A stretch of DNA of 64,000 bases from Phragmites australis (GCF_958298935.1 NC_084932.1:8039501-8103500), one strand, 5' to 3'. Shown: positions 9,682-22,255, counted from the first letter of the stretch. Translations and numbers: made by a program. Notes: generated from the letters alone by a model not told the origin.

Positions 9682-12437
9682 AACCTACCCCCCTTGGAAT
9701 GAATCTCGCCCTCGAGATTCACCTGGAGCAGAGAAGAGATGAGGAAACTCCGCCTTCAGATCTTCTTCCCTTTCCCATGTTGCTTCATCTTCCGAGTGGT
9801 GACTCCATTGCACTTTGCACATTGGTATTACCTTGGTTCTGGTTACTCTTTCTGATCTCTCAAGAATCTTCTCAGGGTATTCTACATAGGAGAGATCTTC
9901 TTGAACATCTAATTCTTCCATAGGTAATTGCTTTTCCGGTACTTGAAGACACTTCTTCAACTGAGAAACATGAAAAACATCGTGCACATCTGATAACTGA
10001 GGTGGTAATTCCAACTGATAAGCCACTTCTCCCTTTTTATCTAATATCTTGAAGGGTCCAATGAATCTTGGTGACAACTTTCCTTTAACCTTAAATCTAC
10101 GAAGGCCCCTTATAGGCAAAATCTTAAGATAGACGAAATCTCCAATTTCGAAAACCAATTCTCTTCGCCTATTATCAGCATAACTTTTCTGTCTGGATTG
10201 TGCAATCCTCAGATTTTATCGAATCACCTGAACTTGTTTTTCTGCATCTCGTAGAACCTCTGGGCCAAAAACCTGACTCTCTCCCGTCTCATTCCAGAAC
10301 AACGGTGTTCTACATTTCCTTCCATACAAGGCTTCAAAGGGAGACATTTGGAGGCTTGTCTGGTAGCTGTTGTTATACGAGAACTCGGCATAAGGTAAAC
10401 TTTTGTCCCAACTTTTTCCATACTTAAGAGCACACGCTCTTAGCATATCTTCCAATATTTGATTTACCCTTTCTGTTTGACCATCTGTTTGAGGATGATA
10501 GGCAGAACTAAAATTCAACTTCGTGTCCATAGACTCATGTAGCTTCTGCCAAAACTTAGAGGTAAACTGAGTTCCTCTATCCGAAACAATCTTCTTTGGT
10601 ATTCCATGCAAACATACTATTCTTGACATATACAACTCTGCTAGTTTAGCTCCACTATACGTGGTTTTTACTGGAATGAAATGGGCGACCTTTGTCAAGC
10701 GATCAATCACCACCCAAATAGAGTCATATCCATTCTGGGTACGGGGCAATCCAGCAATAAAATCCATACCGATTTCTTCCCACTTCCATTCAGGTGTCTT
10801 CAAGGGTTGCAGTAAACCTGCTGGTCTCTGATGTTCTGCTTTGACTTTTTGACAAGTATCACACAGAGCTACGTATTCTGCAACTTCTCTTTTCATTCCA
10901 TACCACCAATAACGATCCTTAAGATCATGATCCATCTTGGTACTCCCAGGGTGAATGGAATATGTTGATTCGTGGGCTTCTCTCAGAATCGTCTTTTTAA
11001 TATCTTCCCGGTTAGGTACGCAAACTCTCTTTTTGAACCATATTGTACCTTGACTATCCTCTGTGAAACCTGGAGCTTTATCCTCCTTAATAAGCTGTCT
11101 AATTTCCTTGAGCTTCTCGTCCTCCAGTTCACTTTTCTGAATTTCTTGTTCAAGGGTACAATCTAATTCCATGGTGGTTGTTTCCATATCTTCCACAAAT
11201 CCAAGGTTGAGCTTTTCAAACTCTTTCCATAACCCAGGTTGATTATCTTGAACCATCATCGAATTGCAGTAACCTTTCCGGCTCAAGGCATCGGCCACAA
11301 CATTTGCTTTTCCTGGGTGATAGTGAATTCCCACATCGTAATCTTTAATCAACTCCAACCATCTGTGCTGACGAAGGTTTAGATCCGGTTGAGTGAAAAT
11401 ATACTTCAAGCTCTTATGATCCGTGCATATTTCACATCGTTTTCCAATGAGGTAATGCCTCCAAATCTTCAGAGCATGAACCACAGCTGCTAGTTCTAAA
11501 TCATGTGTGGGGTAGTGCTCTTCATGCTTCCTTAATTGTCTTGACGCATAGGCCACAACTCGACCTTCTTGCATAAGAACACATCCAAGTCCTTGTCGCG
11601 AAGCATCACAGTAGATGTCAAAGTTCTTGCTAATATCAGGTAGTACTAGCACTGGGGCCATAGTCAATCTCTTCTTCAATTCTTCAAAACTTGCCTGACA
11701 AGCAGGACTCCATTTAAACACCACATTCTTCTGAAGCAAAGAGGTAAGAGGTCGGGCTATCCTAGAGAACCCTTCTATGAAACGGCGATAATACCCTGCT
11801 AATCCAAGAAAACTTCTTATTTCTGACATGTTGGTCGGTGGTAACCAATTCAGTACATCCTTTACTTTACTGGGGTCTACCACTACACCTCCGGCGATTA
11901 AGATACGGCCAAGGAACGTGACTTGGTCTAACCAAAAATCACACTTGCTAATCTTGGCATACAGCTGATGTTCTCTGAGTGTCTGTAGCACAATTCTCAA
12001 ATGTCCTTTGTGTTCTTCTTTGCTTCTGGAGAAAATTAGAATATCATCAATGAACACCACCACAAACTTGTCCAAATAATCCATGAATACCTTGTTCATG
12101 AGATTCATGAAGTAGGCTGGGGCATTAATTAATCCGAATAACATAACTGTATACTCGTATAGCCCATATCGAGTACTGAAAGCCGTCTTTGGTACATCCG
12201 ACGGTCGAATCTTTAGCTGATAGTATCCTGATCTCAGATCAATCTTGGAGAACACTTGGGCTCCTCTCATCTGATCAAACAAATCCTCAATCTGGGGCAA
12301 CAGATACTTGTTCTTAATGGTTACCTCATTAAGTGCCCTGTAATCTACACAGATCCTTCGGCTACCATCCTTCTTATCTACAAAAAGAACTGGGGCTCCC
12401 CAAGGTGATGCACTGGGTCTAATAAAACCTTTGCGAG
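9682..12437 (-). pseudogene. pol: Ty3/gypsy Tekay-type (chromovirus) pol, 5'-truncated with one in-frame stop
   Basis: Retrotransposon polyprotein for reverse transcription and integration. The 751-codon frame (10216-12471) has RT with FIDDIL at residues 140-145; RNase H with D289, E326 and D351; and integrase with an HHCC zinc finger (H500, H507, C537, C540) and D570, D631, E667 in D-D35-E spacing. A single TAA at 10216-10218, where relatives have Glu, separates this from the last 157 codons (9685-10158), which hold the integrase C-terminus and a chromodomain (KVIPMCKVQWSHHSEDEATW). The final stop lies in the polypurine tract, just before the LTR. Homology begins at about KGFIRP (12437); the N-terminal RT, protease and gag are missing. 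The first dozen residues of the long frame are unrelated sequence, so its Met is not a true start. Confidence 0.92.
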
Positions 12438-13103
12438 TAACCCAAGTGGCTCTAGGCACCCCAGCCGGCATGGTGCCAGTTCAAGGAGCAATGGACACGA
12501 ACATTCTCAAGTCGAGGGATCACGACGGGAAAGCTCGGGTGATCAAACTCGAGCACAGCCCTGTGGGGCGAATTGTAACTGCCTTATCCATAGGCCCAGA
12601 AACCATGAAGATTTAAGGAACCGCATTCCTCATGATTAGCACAATGTACAGAGAGCGATAGACAACCACCATGAGGAACGCTGCGAGGATGATCATCATT
12701 ACAACGACCACAGATCTCTGAGATGAGTTGGTCGACATGGCTCCCCTAGTTGAAGGAATAGGCGTGATAGTCCTCCACCATCTCCTCCTGAGGAATTCAA
12801 TGGAGGCTGCGAAGCTTTGATGCATGAGCTTCGGTCAATACGATGGCCCGAGAAATTCAAGGTGGGTCCGATCTAGAAGATGATGGAAAGCTCAACCCTA
12901 ACGAGTGTTATAGATCTATACCTCTATTATTCGAGTAGCTGGCGGTGACAACAGGATGATGGCCAATTATCTATTAACCGCCCTTAATAGACTTGTGAGG
13001 TCCTGGTTGTTGAACCTACCGCCTAACTCGATTTGTTCATGGTCAAATTTGAAGGCTCAGTTCATCGCCAACTTTCAAGGAATGTTTGAGTGCGTAGGAA
13101 CCG
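12438..13103 (+). pseudogene. gag: Tat-type gypsy gag fragment
   Basis: On the plus strand about 12900-13095 reads YTSIIRVAGGDNRMMANYLL, then RSWLLNLPPNSICSWSNLKA, then QFIANFQGMFECVG. This is the Retrotrans_gag signature (W-L-x-x-LP...SW..L..QF...F) of Tat/RIRE2-type plant gypsy elements. Stops and frameshifts occur upstream (12480-12900), where no further domain is clear. It is cut on the right by the SIRE-type LTR at 13104 and on the left by the truncated Tekay-type pol, so both flanking elements broke or replaced it. Confidence 0.7.
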
Positions 13104-15197
13104 TGTAGGACTGAGAATGGTGAATAGAGAGGGGGGGAGGGGATGAATAGGCATCTCAACCAATTTATTTTGAAATAGATGGCTTTCTCCTATTTTATCA
13201 CCCAAAACGCCTCAAAACATAGAACGGAAGCACAAAACCAAGAGAAACAAATCACAACGGAAGACTCTTGATGGAACCATGACTCTCATGGATGTATATG
13301 AACACTAGGTTCCACTAAAACATATTCCGAGAGTCATAGCTACAAAAAGATGGCAACTTGAGAAAGAATCACTTAGAACTAAGAATCAAGTCACCAGGTG
13401 AAGAAGTTCTTCAAGTTGATAGATCTAGAAGCAAGGGAGATTCAAGACCATTCAGAAAGTGAATTTTATGCAACTAGCAACACGAAGAAAAACTTCTAGG
13501 TGATGGAAAAATCAGCTCTTAACCAAAAAACAAAAATTTGCAACAAAAACTGAAAAACTTACGGCAAAACAAGGGAGCCAATAGGAGACTAGAAGGAGAT
13601 GAACACAAGCATAAAGAGCAACCTGATCTTCATTACATGCAAATGACAACCCTCTTTTCAGCAGATTACAAAAGTATTTTGCTTATAAAAGCTCTCACCT
13701 AATACATAGGCTAAGCACCCCTCTCACCCTTCCAAAACCCTAGCTTACAACACTCAAATGGCTAGCTCAGACTCTCCCACAACCCTACCCTCCTATTTAT
13801 AGGCCTAGGGAGATTCCTTAGCCGTTAAGTTTCCTTGTTCCCAAAATACCCCTCACTTCCAATGCACTCCTACCTACCACCAGGGTATTTTGGTCCAAAC
13901 TCTTCCCCTCCATCAAACGGCCGTGGTTCCTTCATGACTTAGCTTCACCTTGATGCAAGCTTCGCGATGATGCCATGTGCACTCCATTATTCCATAGTTT
14001 TGAGGCCAAACCGTGAAACTGCCTTGCATGCTTCTCAAAGAGTGACACACGGCCACTTGCTTACGCCTTAAGCAAGCGTCCTGATATCAACACGTGTACT
14101 CTATCTGGCGATCTTGACCACCAGCCAGTCTCTCCTGCTCTCGTTCCCTTGGGCTACCTTGTCACTTGCACCGACATCCCTTTCTCTTGACTTTATCAAC
14201 ATGTCATCTTAATCCATCTTCTCATGCTCCACTTGCCCTCCATGTGTACAGCAAGGATCACCCTTGAATCCGCCCGGCCTCCTCGATCATCCAGCACCAA
14301 GCACCCCGCTTAGCCCCGATCATCCCGCTATCAGCCGCCAAGTTGTATCCATTACATACAGATCATGAGACAAGCAAACACGTATCTTTAACTCCATAGA
14401 TAAGCACAAAGTCCAATTAGCCATCATCAAAACCCATGTTGAAAAACATCACACATAAAACATAAACAACAGATGATCTGGTGTTATCACCAGTACAAGC
14501 ACCGGACTATCCGATGTGTACATTTCTCTTCTGCTTTGAAGACCTCCTGGAAAACCCTTCGGTGAAGCCTCCGGTGTGTACACTGTCCATCACCGAACCA
14601 TCCGGTGTGTACAACAGCACCAGACACCCCGTTTTGTAACCTCTCTAGAACAAATACTCCAGTGTAGCCTTCAGTGTACACACTGCTCATCACTGGACCA
14701 TCCGGTGTGTGAAATAGCATTAGACATGGTTTGCAACCTCTTTGGAACAACTACTCCACTGTGGCCTCTGGTGTACACACTGCTCATCCACGGACCATCT
14801 AGTGTGTGAAACAGCATCAGACATGCTTTACAAACTCTCTAGAATAAATGGTCTGGTGAATCATCCCGTGTTCACATTACTCATCATCGGATCATCCAGT
14901 GTGCACTTCAGTTTTTGCTTCTGCATTGAAATGCTCCGACATGAAACCTTTTGAATACTAAACTATCTGGTGAGTTCACTTTTCTGAACACCGAATCATC
15001 TGGTGAGGCAAATTTTCCTGGATTCAGAGATAAAGATGCCAACTCTATTTTTTTTTTTGCAACTTTGGTTAGTCATGATCATAATTGCAATACATAAACA
15101 TTCTCATGCAATCCCATAAATCATCAAACCAAAACAACTACTTGTCAATCACTCATCACATATAAACTAAGGCACATTTCAACTTGGTTTCTTAATC
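13104..15197 (-). mobile_element. 3' LTR of a SIRE-type (Maximus-like) copia element
   Basis: On the minus strand it follows a polypurine tract (caagggggagatt, about 15191-15205) and ends at about 13104 after the block whose plus-strand reading is gaatagagagggggggagg ggatgaataggca, a sequence type common at the ends of SIRE/Maximus LTRs. It is about 2.1 kb. It contains a tandem array of about 100-bp units and sits in Tat-type gag sequence. Confidence 0.65.
14505..14995. repeat. Tandem array of about 100-bp units inside the LTR
   Basis: The motif ccatccggtgtgtgaaacagca(c/t)cagac recurs at 14601, 14701, 14798 and 14895, giving periods of 100, 97 and 97 bp. Each unit also has aacctctctagaacaa and a second gtgtacacactgctcatca block. 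More diverged units lie on each side, so about five units are recognisable. Confidence 0.8.
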
Positions 15198-16844
15198 TCC
15201 CCCTTGATGAGTGCATTGACAACTCTCAAAGCACAAAGATTTTGGTTTGAAGAAAATTCTCAACAAGAGAAGCTCATCCAAGTGACCAAAAGCTAAAGAA
15301 AGAGATAACCAAGGTCGCTTGGCATAAGAAGATTGCATAAGCTCGAAGAGAAGCAAAGACAAGCCAAAATGCAAAAACTCCCCCTTGATGAATGCACATA
15401 TTTCATTACACAAGATTGTTCTTTGTTATTTACTGCATAGTTTCTCCCCAAAAGCTTAGTGCATATTTTCTCCCCCTTTGGCAATGCAAACATCAAGGAC
15501 AAAAGACCATGCAATGCATGACCATGTAAACCTAATGAGCTTCCACATGTATATCACAAAGTATTTGCAAAAGCTAAAGACATCAAAAGGCTATGGAGAG
15601 TAGACTGTGGAGCTCATAGTCAAATAACAGCTCAAAAAGAGATAGTGACATAAGAGCATGAAGCTTTCCAAGCTAAGCCTGAAAGCGGAACATTCCGTTG
15701 GGTAGGGCTTCCATCGAAGCCTCTAGTGGACGGAGACAACATGTCTGTAAATGAACTCGTGAGCACTCGACATAATGAGATGCTCGAATGCCCTCTTGAA
15801 AAGGGAAGAAGGAGTTGTGGGATATCTTAGAAAAAGCGCTTTCGTAGACACTCATAAAACGCTCTACCGTAATTTTTTTGCGGATAATCCCAATTTTGGT
15901 TTAATAGTACATCCCAATAAAGGATGGCCATACTTGTTCAAAAATTATTGGCATATTTAAGTTCACATAGCTGAATCATGTAAAAAGTGACCACCACATA
16001 AGTATCCACTTGTGTTGAGGCAAGACAATCATTAAGAACTAGCAAACTTCAATCTTGAACTAGGCATACAAGTATTCATGATAGTAGGCTTTGTAAACAC
16101 TCACATATAAAACCAAGACTTAGTTAGGTCAAGTGATTAAAAATGAAACATCTAGGAACAATTCTTTGTAATTCATTTTATCCTTAGTAATTCATTTTAT
16201 CCTTAAGTTGCCTCTTATCCAAGCGAAGTGTCGCATGATTGGGTATGGCAAACACCTCGAGACTTCAAGACATCCGTATTAGATCACATCTTAGCACAAG
16301 AAACTTGACTGCTCAAGATTATTCAAAATTGCACAAATTATTAAGTTTTTCACAAGATCATGTCAAGTAGTGCCTTTGTGACACAAGGAACATATGTTCC
16401 CCAAAGGTTCTATCATGAGCTAAATATTTGACAAAGATATAAAACATAGTGCAATATTCCCCAATTCACAGTCTTGAACCAAGAAGCCTAGAGGAAGATA
16501 TTCATCATACTAACCTTAACACAAGTATTGACTAAGCCAAAGCAATTATGAATATGGTTCTCAAGAATGTAGCATTTCATAGTCTACATGATTCATAAAA
16601 CAGCCATATTTCATCTTTAGAAAAGCTAGCTTGCTTGAAATATTTCATGTCAAAGTATCAAGAGGAGTCTAAGAATAAAAGGTTGTCTCGTACAACTACA
16701 CACTTAGTCCAAATTCAAGACTAGCAACTGAAAATGCTAAAAGATATACAAGTCAAACCTCAACTGCTATGATTATCTTACACGATGCAATGCAATGCAA
16801 ATGCAACAAAAGTAAGATAGAGTATGTACAACTGCAACTCCTCC
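15198..16844 (-). other. SIRE-type 3' untranslated region with repeated polypurine tracts
   Basis: No gene is supported between the pol stop (16845-16847) and the LTR. The minus strand carries several purine tracts of the tcaagggggag and aaagggggag type (about 15191, 15379 and 15470). Long 3' regions with multiple polypurine tracts are known for SIRE/Maximus copia elements. No envelope-like ORF could be recognised; short open frames have no domain. Confidence 0.5.
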
Positions 16845-18912
16845 TCACACAATGCCATAAGGATGACACAATCCAAGCTCTCCCCTCAGAAAAGTAAATC
16901 TGGTTGCATCTAGAGGTTTGGTAAAGATGCCGGCTAGTTGGTGTTGGGTATCTATGTATCTCAAGTCAATGTCTCCTTTCTCATTGTGGTCTCACAAGAA
17001 GTGGAATCTCATATCTATGTGTTAGGTTCTGGAGTGCTAAACTTGGTTATTAGCTAATCATATGGCATTGATGTTGTTACAAAAAAGTGACACACTCCTG
17101 AAGTCTAACCCAAAATCCCTCAAGGTAGCAACCATCCACAAAATATGAGAACAACAGCTAGCGGCGGCAACATATTTAGCTTTAGCAGTTGACTGTGCAA
17201 CACTAGACTGCTTACGAGAAGACCAACAAATAAGAGAGGTACCCAAGATATGATAGATATCAGAGGTACTCTTCCTGTCAATTCTACAACTAGCAAAATC
17301 GACATCTGAAAAACCTCTAAGAGAAAGCGAAGAGGATGCAGAAAACCAAAGACCATACTCAAGGGTGTGTTTGAGATACCTCAATATGCACTTCACCACT
17401 TGGTGATGAGATGCCCTTGGTGATGCTTGAAAGTGAGCAAACAAGAAGATGACGAAGTGGATGTAGAGTCTTGTCACCGTCAGGTACAGGACAGAGCCAA
17501 TCATGCTCCTATACTCCCGCTAGTCTACCTCCTCGCCATCTTCATCTAGATAAAGCACGACTGAGGGAGCCATTGGTGTCGCCAAGGGCTTCACATCGCT
17601 CATGTCAAACTTCTTCAGTAGATCTTTAGTGTACTTCACCTGGTAGACGAATGTACCTTGCTTGCATTGCTTGATTTTAAGCCCAAGGAACAAGTTGAGC
17701 TCGCCCATCATCGACATCTTAAATTTTCTGCTCATAGTTTTTGCAAACTTGGCCACAGGAGTATGACAAGAGCCACAAAAAATGATATCATCCACATATA
17801 TATAAACAAGTAGGAAATCATCGCCATGTTTGAAGGTAAACAAAGTTTTATCCACCGACCGCATCACATACGCATGATCTAACAAGAAGGACTTGAGCCT
17901 ATCATACCAAGCCCTAGCGCTTGCTTAAGCCCATACAAAGCCTTCTGAAGCTTGTATACACTATGTGGGTATTTGGGGTGCTCGAAACATGGGGGTTACT
18001 TGACATAGACATCTTCTTCTATAAAGCCAATTAATAAAGCACTTTTGACATACATTTGATACAACTTGAAACCCTTGGATGCCGAAAATACAAGGATGGT
18101 CCTAATGGTTTCTACTCTAGCTACTGGTGCAAAGGTTTCTTCAAAGTCTATCCCCTCAATTTGAGTGATACCCTATGCCACAAGTCTAGCCTCGTTTCTA
18201 ACTACGGACCCATCCTCCCCCTACTTGTTCTTGAAAACCCATTTTGTGCCTATGGTATGAACATTTTGGGGTGCCTCTACAAGGATCCAAACTCGGTTTC
18301 TCTCAAAGTTTTCTAGCTCTTCATGCATGGCATGGACCCAATTTGAATCAGAAAGAGCATGTCCAATATCATGGGGCTCAAAAGAAGCAACAAATGCAGA
18401 ATCTATGAAATGAGCATTTTGAGAAGATTTGGATCTTGTCACCCTCTCCCAAGGTCGTTGATCATTAGCTGTTGGGGATGTATCCGCTGAAATGTATTGA
18501 GGAGGCTCACATTGTGAGATGATCTCCTCCTCAAACATTGCTGGTGTAGGCTCGAAAGCAGCTAAAGTGGAGGTAGAAATCGCAGACCCTCTACTGGTGT
18601 CGAAGAAGCTGGAGTCAGCTCGGAAGCAGGTGTGATAGCAAGAAGTAGTGGATCATCCTCATCATCACCAAGAGCTGGAAGTTTGTCATCTACAAAGATG
18701 CTTTCGCTCATCTTTTGATCACCTGAACACTCAAAAATAGGGCTAGCACAAGGGGCTGATTCATCAAAGGTCACATCATAGGATTCCACAATGGTGTTTG
18801 TGTTAATATTATAAACCCTATAAGAATCACCATGAAGCAAATAACCTAAGAAGATCCCATAAAACCTAGAAAACATAGCATCTAAAGATTCTTTGTGTCC
18901 TTGCACAAACAT
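16845..18912 (-). pseudogene. pol: SIRE-type Ty1/copia pol, internally deleted (gag joined to pol)
   Basis: Minus-strand frames in order: 18562-18912 starts with a gag-like MFVQGHKESLDAMFSRF and runs straight into FLGYLLHGDSYRVYN, the integrase/RT spacer; 18221-18538 is the start of RT (EELENFERNRVWILVEAP, GTKWVFKNK); 17520-17885 has the catalytic YIYVDDIIF block; 17058-17504 is RNase H (DFASCRIDRKST, WSSRKQSSVAQSTAKAKYVA). A further frame reads ADIFTKPLDATRF and stops at 16845-16847. Protease, the integrase core and most of gag are deleted. Frameshifts and stops separate the blocks. The sequence order fits the copia SIRE/Maximus clade. Confidence 0.88.
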
Positions 18913-19025
18913 ATGATATTCTTGATTGTATGTGCTCTGACGTCAAGCCTTGACTTGGTTAGTTCCCTCATGAAAGACACTAAGAGTGGTCCAAATCTCT
19001 CTGGTAAGGATGTGAGAAACGGTGA
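18913..19025 (-). pseudogene. gag: SIRE-type gag scrap
   Basis: The minus strand reads TREIWTTLSVFHEGTNQVKA, one stop, then NQEYHMFVQGHKES, matching the UBN2-type gag pattern (xxIWxxLxxxHEGT...) also seen at 54442-54862. It is continuous with the deletion-fused frame just below it and is cut at about 19026 by an LTR fragment. Confidence 0.6.
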
Positions 19026-19245
19026 TGTCCTAAGAGGGGGGAGGGGTGAATTAGGACACTTAAAAACTAGTGGATCCAAAAGCTTCACAAGATATACATA
19101 TATCAATTCCTATCTATATGTGCTCTAGGTTTATCTAGTGTGTCTACTCTACCGTTCAAAAGGTTTACAACCTACTCTCGGAAGGTAAATTGCAAGTATG
19201 TAAATGCGGAAACGTAAATAAGAAAGAGAGAGCAAACTCGGCACA
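19026..19245 (-). mobile_element. LTR fragment of the SIRE-like family seen at 54186
   Basis: From about 19026 the sequence tgtcctaagaggggggagg, followed by ggatccaaaagcttcacaag and aaggtttacaacctactctc, matches 54186-54320 in reverse complement. It is therefore the end of an LTR, in minus orientation, from the family of the gag-only element at 54186-60231. Only about 220 bp remain before CACTA sequence begins. Confidence 0.6.
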
Positions 19246-19265
19246 AGGGATATTTATCCCATCCA

Positions 19266-20172
19266 GTGGCTGAAGAAGTTCATATCCTTGGTTGCCCCTC
19301 CATTGCCTTCATAATCTCGATGGTCGCCATCTTCAGTACACAATGGCAAAAAATCTCTTTTTGTTGTGCTCCACCTAAGGTCAAATCTTCTTTTGAGCAA
19401 CAATTATTTAGAAAATCTAGCCAACAGTCTGACAAAATGGCATCTCTCATAAAGGGCAAAACTAGAAAACAATGGGCCAAGGGAAAGGACGCAGAAGAAG
19501 AACTCCTATCAAACACCTATATGGTAGGGCATCCATTAGTGAGATATAAAGAGTTAAAGAAAATGGGCTAGGCAAGTTGGATAGTGCATGACATTTGCAT
19601 GAGGAGGTGCAATGAGGACAAACACCTTCCTTCTTATTTCAGCACCAAGTACCAGTAGAAATATTTCCTCCAACCAGGTGGATCTTTCATCATGCCCTTC
19701 GATGATTTATTCAGCCTGTACCATCGTGACACTCTCGACATCAGCCTAATGAGATGATGGACACTATAAGTGTTATTAATCATGGTCTATGCTTAATGAA
19801 CTACCTAAATCATTGGTATGCTCTTTCAATAACATTACTCTTATGTGTAGACATATGATTCAAGAAGCCAGGAATGAGAATCCGATAATCGGATTCCTCA
19901 ACCCATAGATCTTCTATAGCACAATGGTCAGTATCCAACCGATCAAGGTCAAGGATTACATTGCAGATACCATGGTAGTTCTCTGTGGAATGAAGGACAT
20001 CATTCTTCTACCATACAACTCTGCATTCCATTGGATGCTAGTTTGTATCTCTCCACATAATCAACACTGCATATATTTTAACCCCAGGGAGTACAAACCA
20101 GATAGGTATTCTAATTTGACAGACTTGCTGATAAGGGCATTCACGAATATGTTTCAAAGGGTAGGCTTATAA
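19266..20172 (+). pseudogene. CACTA-borne Ulp1-like (C48) peptidase remnant
   Basis: CACTA elements in grasses often carry a gene with a Ulp1-type SUMO-protease fold. Here 19266-19571 ends HPLVRYKELKKMG, continuing as QASWIVHDICMRRCNEDKHL; about 19670-19750 reads as a degraded acidic-loop segment; and 19924-20172 gives FHWMLVCISPHNQHCIYFNP, the strand carrying the catalytic His and the place of the catalytic Asp. His is present, Asp is replaced by Asn, and the later Cys segment is not recognisable. Intron-like sequence (about 19768-19860) separates the blocks. This is a decayed gene. Confidence 0.65.
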
Positions 20173-21060
20173 AGAGATAAAAAACCGAAGCGACCCACCA
20201 ACATAAGTGCCCAATAATAATTCCTCCATCGCACATAAATTTACCATTGTAATATGCATTCCATATAACTAAATTTACCGTGCACAATCTAGAAATCGAT
20301 ACCCAATATATGATAAAAATCGTTGGCTCTAGTCCACCAGTATATCCACCAGTTAGTATCATTATAGTATATTAAAATGCATTTTTCATCATGGTGCCTA
20401 ACTAATTTAAGTTTCTTCCACAAGCATATAATTTTCCTACAAATACGTTCAACAAGTATGTGCTCGGGATTATTAAAAATGACTCATTCATTTCATACGT
20501 GGGCAGATCGTAAAGGAGACTAGTGAATTTCATGATCTCGAAAACTTTGTGGCATGGACTTAGTGAGTGGATTTTACTTCTATTTATGACATGCTCATTT
20601 TTTTGTTGCAGAAAATGAGGAATCTGGAGGTCAAGTACGCTATTAAGCCTCCATATGAGGTGGTAGAAGCGTGGATGGTGCGAGCACAGCCAAAAAATCC
20701 AACATAAATGTGATTGAATTCATGAAGTTCGTATAACTTAGTTCTGTTTATGACTAAGTAACTTTGATCTTGTTGAATGACTTTTATCTATTTATTGTGG
20801 GAGCAGTTAGTGGATGTTATGACTTAGTGAGTTTCTGACTTTGACCTGTTGAATGACTTAGTGATCGAAATAATGACTTTGTGACATTTGTATATGAGTT
20901 TTGTATCATCTCTTGAATGAAGTCTACTGTGTATGTATGAATGAGTTTGTGATGGACTGCTTCTAATGTTGGAATGAAGATTTTGATCTGATGTGTATGT
21001 ATGTGCTAGATTGCTGGATCTATTGCTGTGTAAATTTAGTGATGTATAAATTCAGTAATG
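20173..21060. other. Non-coding interior of the CACTA element
   Basis: No supportable gene apart from a short possible final exon (about 20610-20706, following tttttgttgcag) with no recognised motif. The segment 20700-21010 has repeated gacttagtga / gactttgtga phrases, suggesting low-complexity decay. Confidence 0.35.
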
Positions 21061-21297
21061 TATATATGATTAGTACAGATGGTTCGATGCATAGAACCAT
21101 CTGTACACATTATCATACATACGGTTCCAGCTGGAGCCATCAAAACTAATACAATAGCACAAACAATTTCAAATCTAATAGTACATATAGCTCTATGTGT
21201 ACAAATCTGGTTTGTACAAACCCTTTGGTACAAACAGTCCAAAAAGCATCTCGCACGGGGTTTCTGAACCGTCTGTACAAATGTTTTTATTGTAGTG

Positions 21298-21755
21298 AGG
21301 GCTTAATCTCAAGGATCTCAACCAAATAAGCTTTAGGATTTGCATTATATGGTACAATACAATTTCTTGATTTTTCTTCTTTGCTTCACTATTAAAATAC
21401 GATTTCAATGCAACTACGACTCTACGAGTTTGGGTTCAGGGTTAGGGTTTGGGTGGGATAGGGTTTGAGGTTTGTGTGGAGGAGGTCTTGAAGTGATGGA
21501 TAGGGGCAACAACATGACTAGTAGTGTTAGGTGGTCCCGTAGACCAGCGATGCCGCGATGGCACCACTGGAGCCGCTGGCAGTAAGAGGTCAGGGTTGAT
21601 GGCGAGGGTGACCGACAGATGACCCATTAGAGAAGGTTTAAGTGGCAATGGTAGATCCGCAGGATATGGAAAAGGAGGGGCGGGACGGGCGATGGTGGGG
21701 TGGAAGGTTCATCGAAGGTGAGGAAGAAGGTGCTGCCGCTTGATTAAGACGACCC
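21298..21755. other. Spacer between two CACTA elements
   Basis: No gene or mobile element was recognised. The segment includes a G-rich stretch (gggttcagggttagggtttgggtggg at about 21430) with no regular telomere repeat. Confidence 0.35.
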
Positions 21756-22255
21756 CACTACTACAGAAACCCTCATCAGTGTCGGTTCCAAATCACCATT
21801 AGTGGTGGGTTTTGAACTGACACTGATGAATCAGCACTGATGGTCACTGACCATCAGTGCCGGGTTTGGAACCAACACTGAAAATAACTATCAGTGTTGA
21901 TTCGTGGATCCAACCAGCACTGATAGGTGTACTATCAATCCCGGTTGGTAAAAACAAACCTACACTGATAGGTGTTTCCTGCCCTTTTCAAAACCCGTGG
22001 GTTGCTACCAATACGTGCCTATTTTCAACTATTGGTGGCTGCCAATAGTATATGATATATTTATAGGCACGCACATTTAAATTTAATTCATGAGACGTCA
22101 AGTTTCATCGCAGCATATATACACAAGCACATATAAATTTTAGTTCTAAAACATCAAGTCTCGTCACAGTATATATACACCGCATACATGTCCAGTTTTA
22201 CATGTCAAGTTTCATTACAACAAGGATAAGGAGTTTAATTACATGTCGGTTGGTT

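Larger units (their letters stand above)
19246..21297 (+). mobile_element. CACTA transposon, right part with terminal inverted repeat
   Basis: The right end reads gtttttattgtagtg, ending at 21297; its reverse complement CACTACAATAAAAAC is a canonical CACTA terminus. Subterminal repeats (tggttcgatgcatagaaccatctgtac; ggtttgtacaaaccctttgg) lie at 21070-21280. A Ulp1-like protease remnant is in plus orientation inside. The left end is replaced by the LTR fragment at 19026-19245, so the element is incomplete. Confidence 0.75.

Noticed and set aside
21425..21475. Telomere-like gggttagggtttggg run
   Set aside because: Only two or three imperfect TTTAGGG-like units; not an interstitial telomere array.
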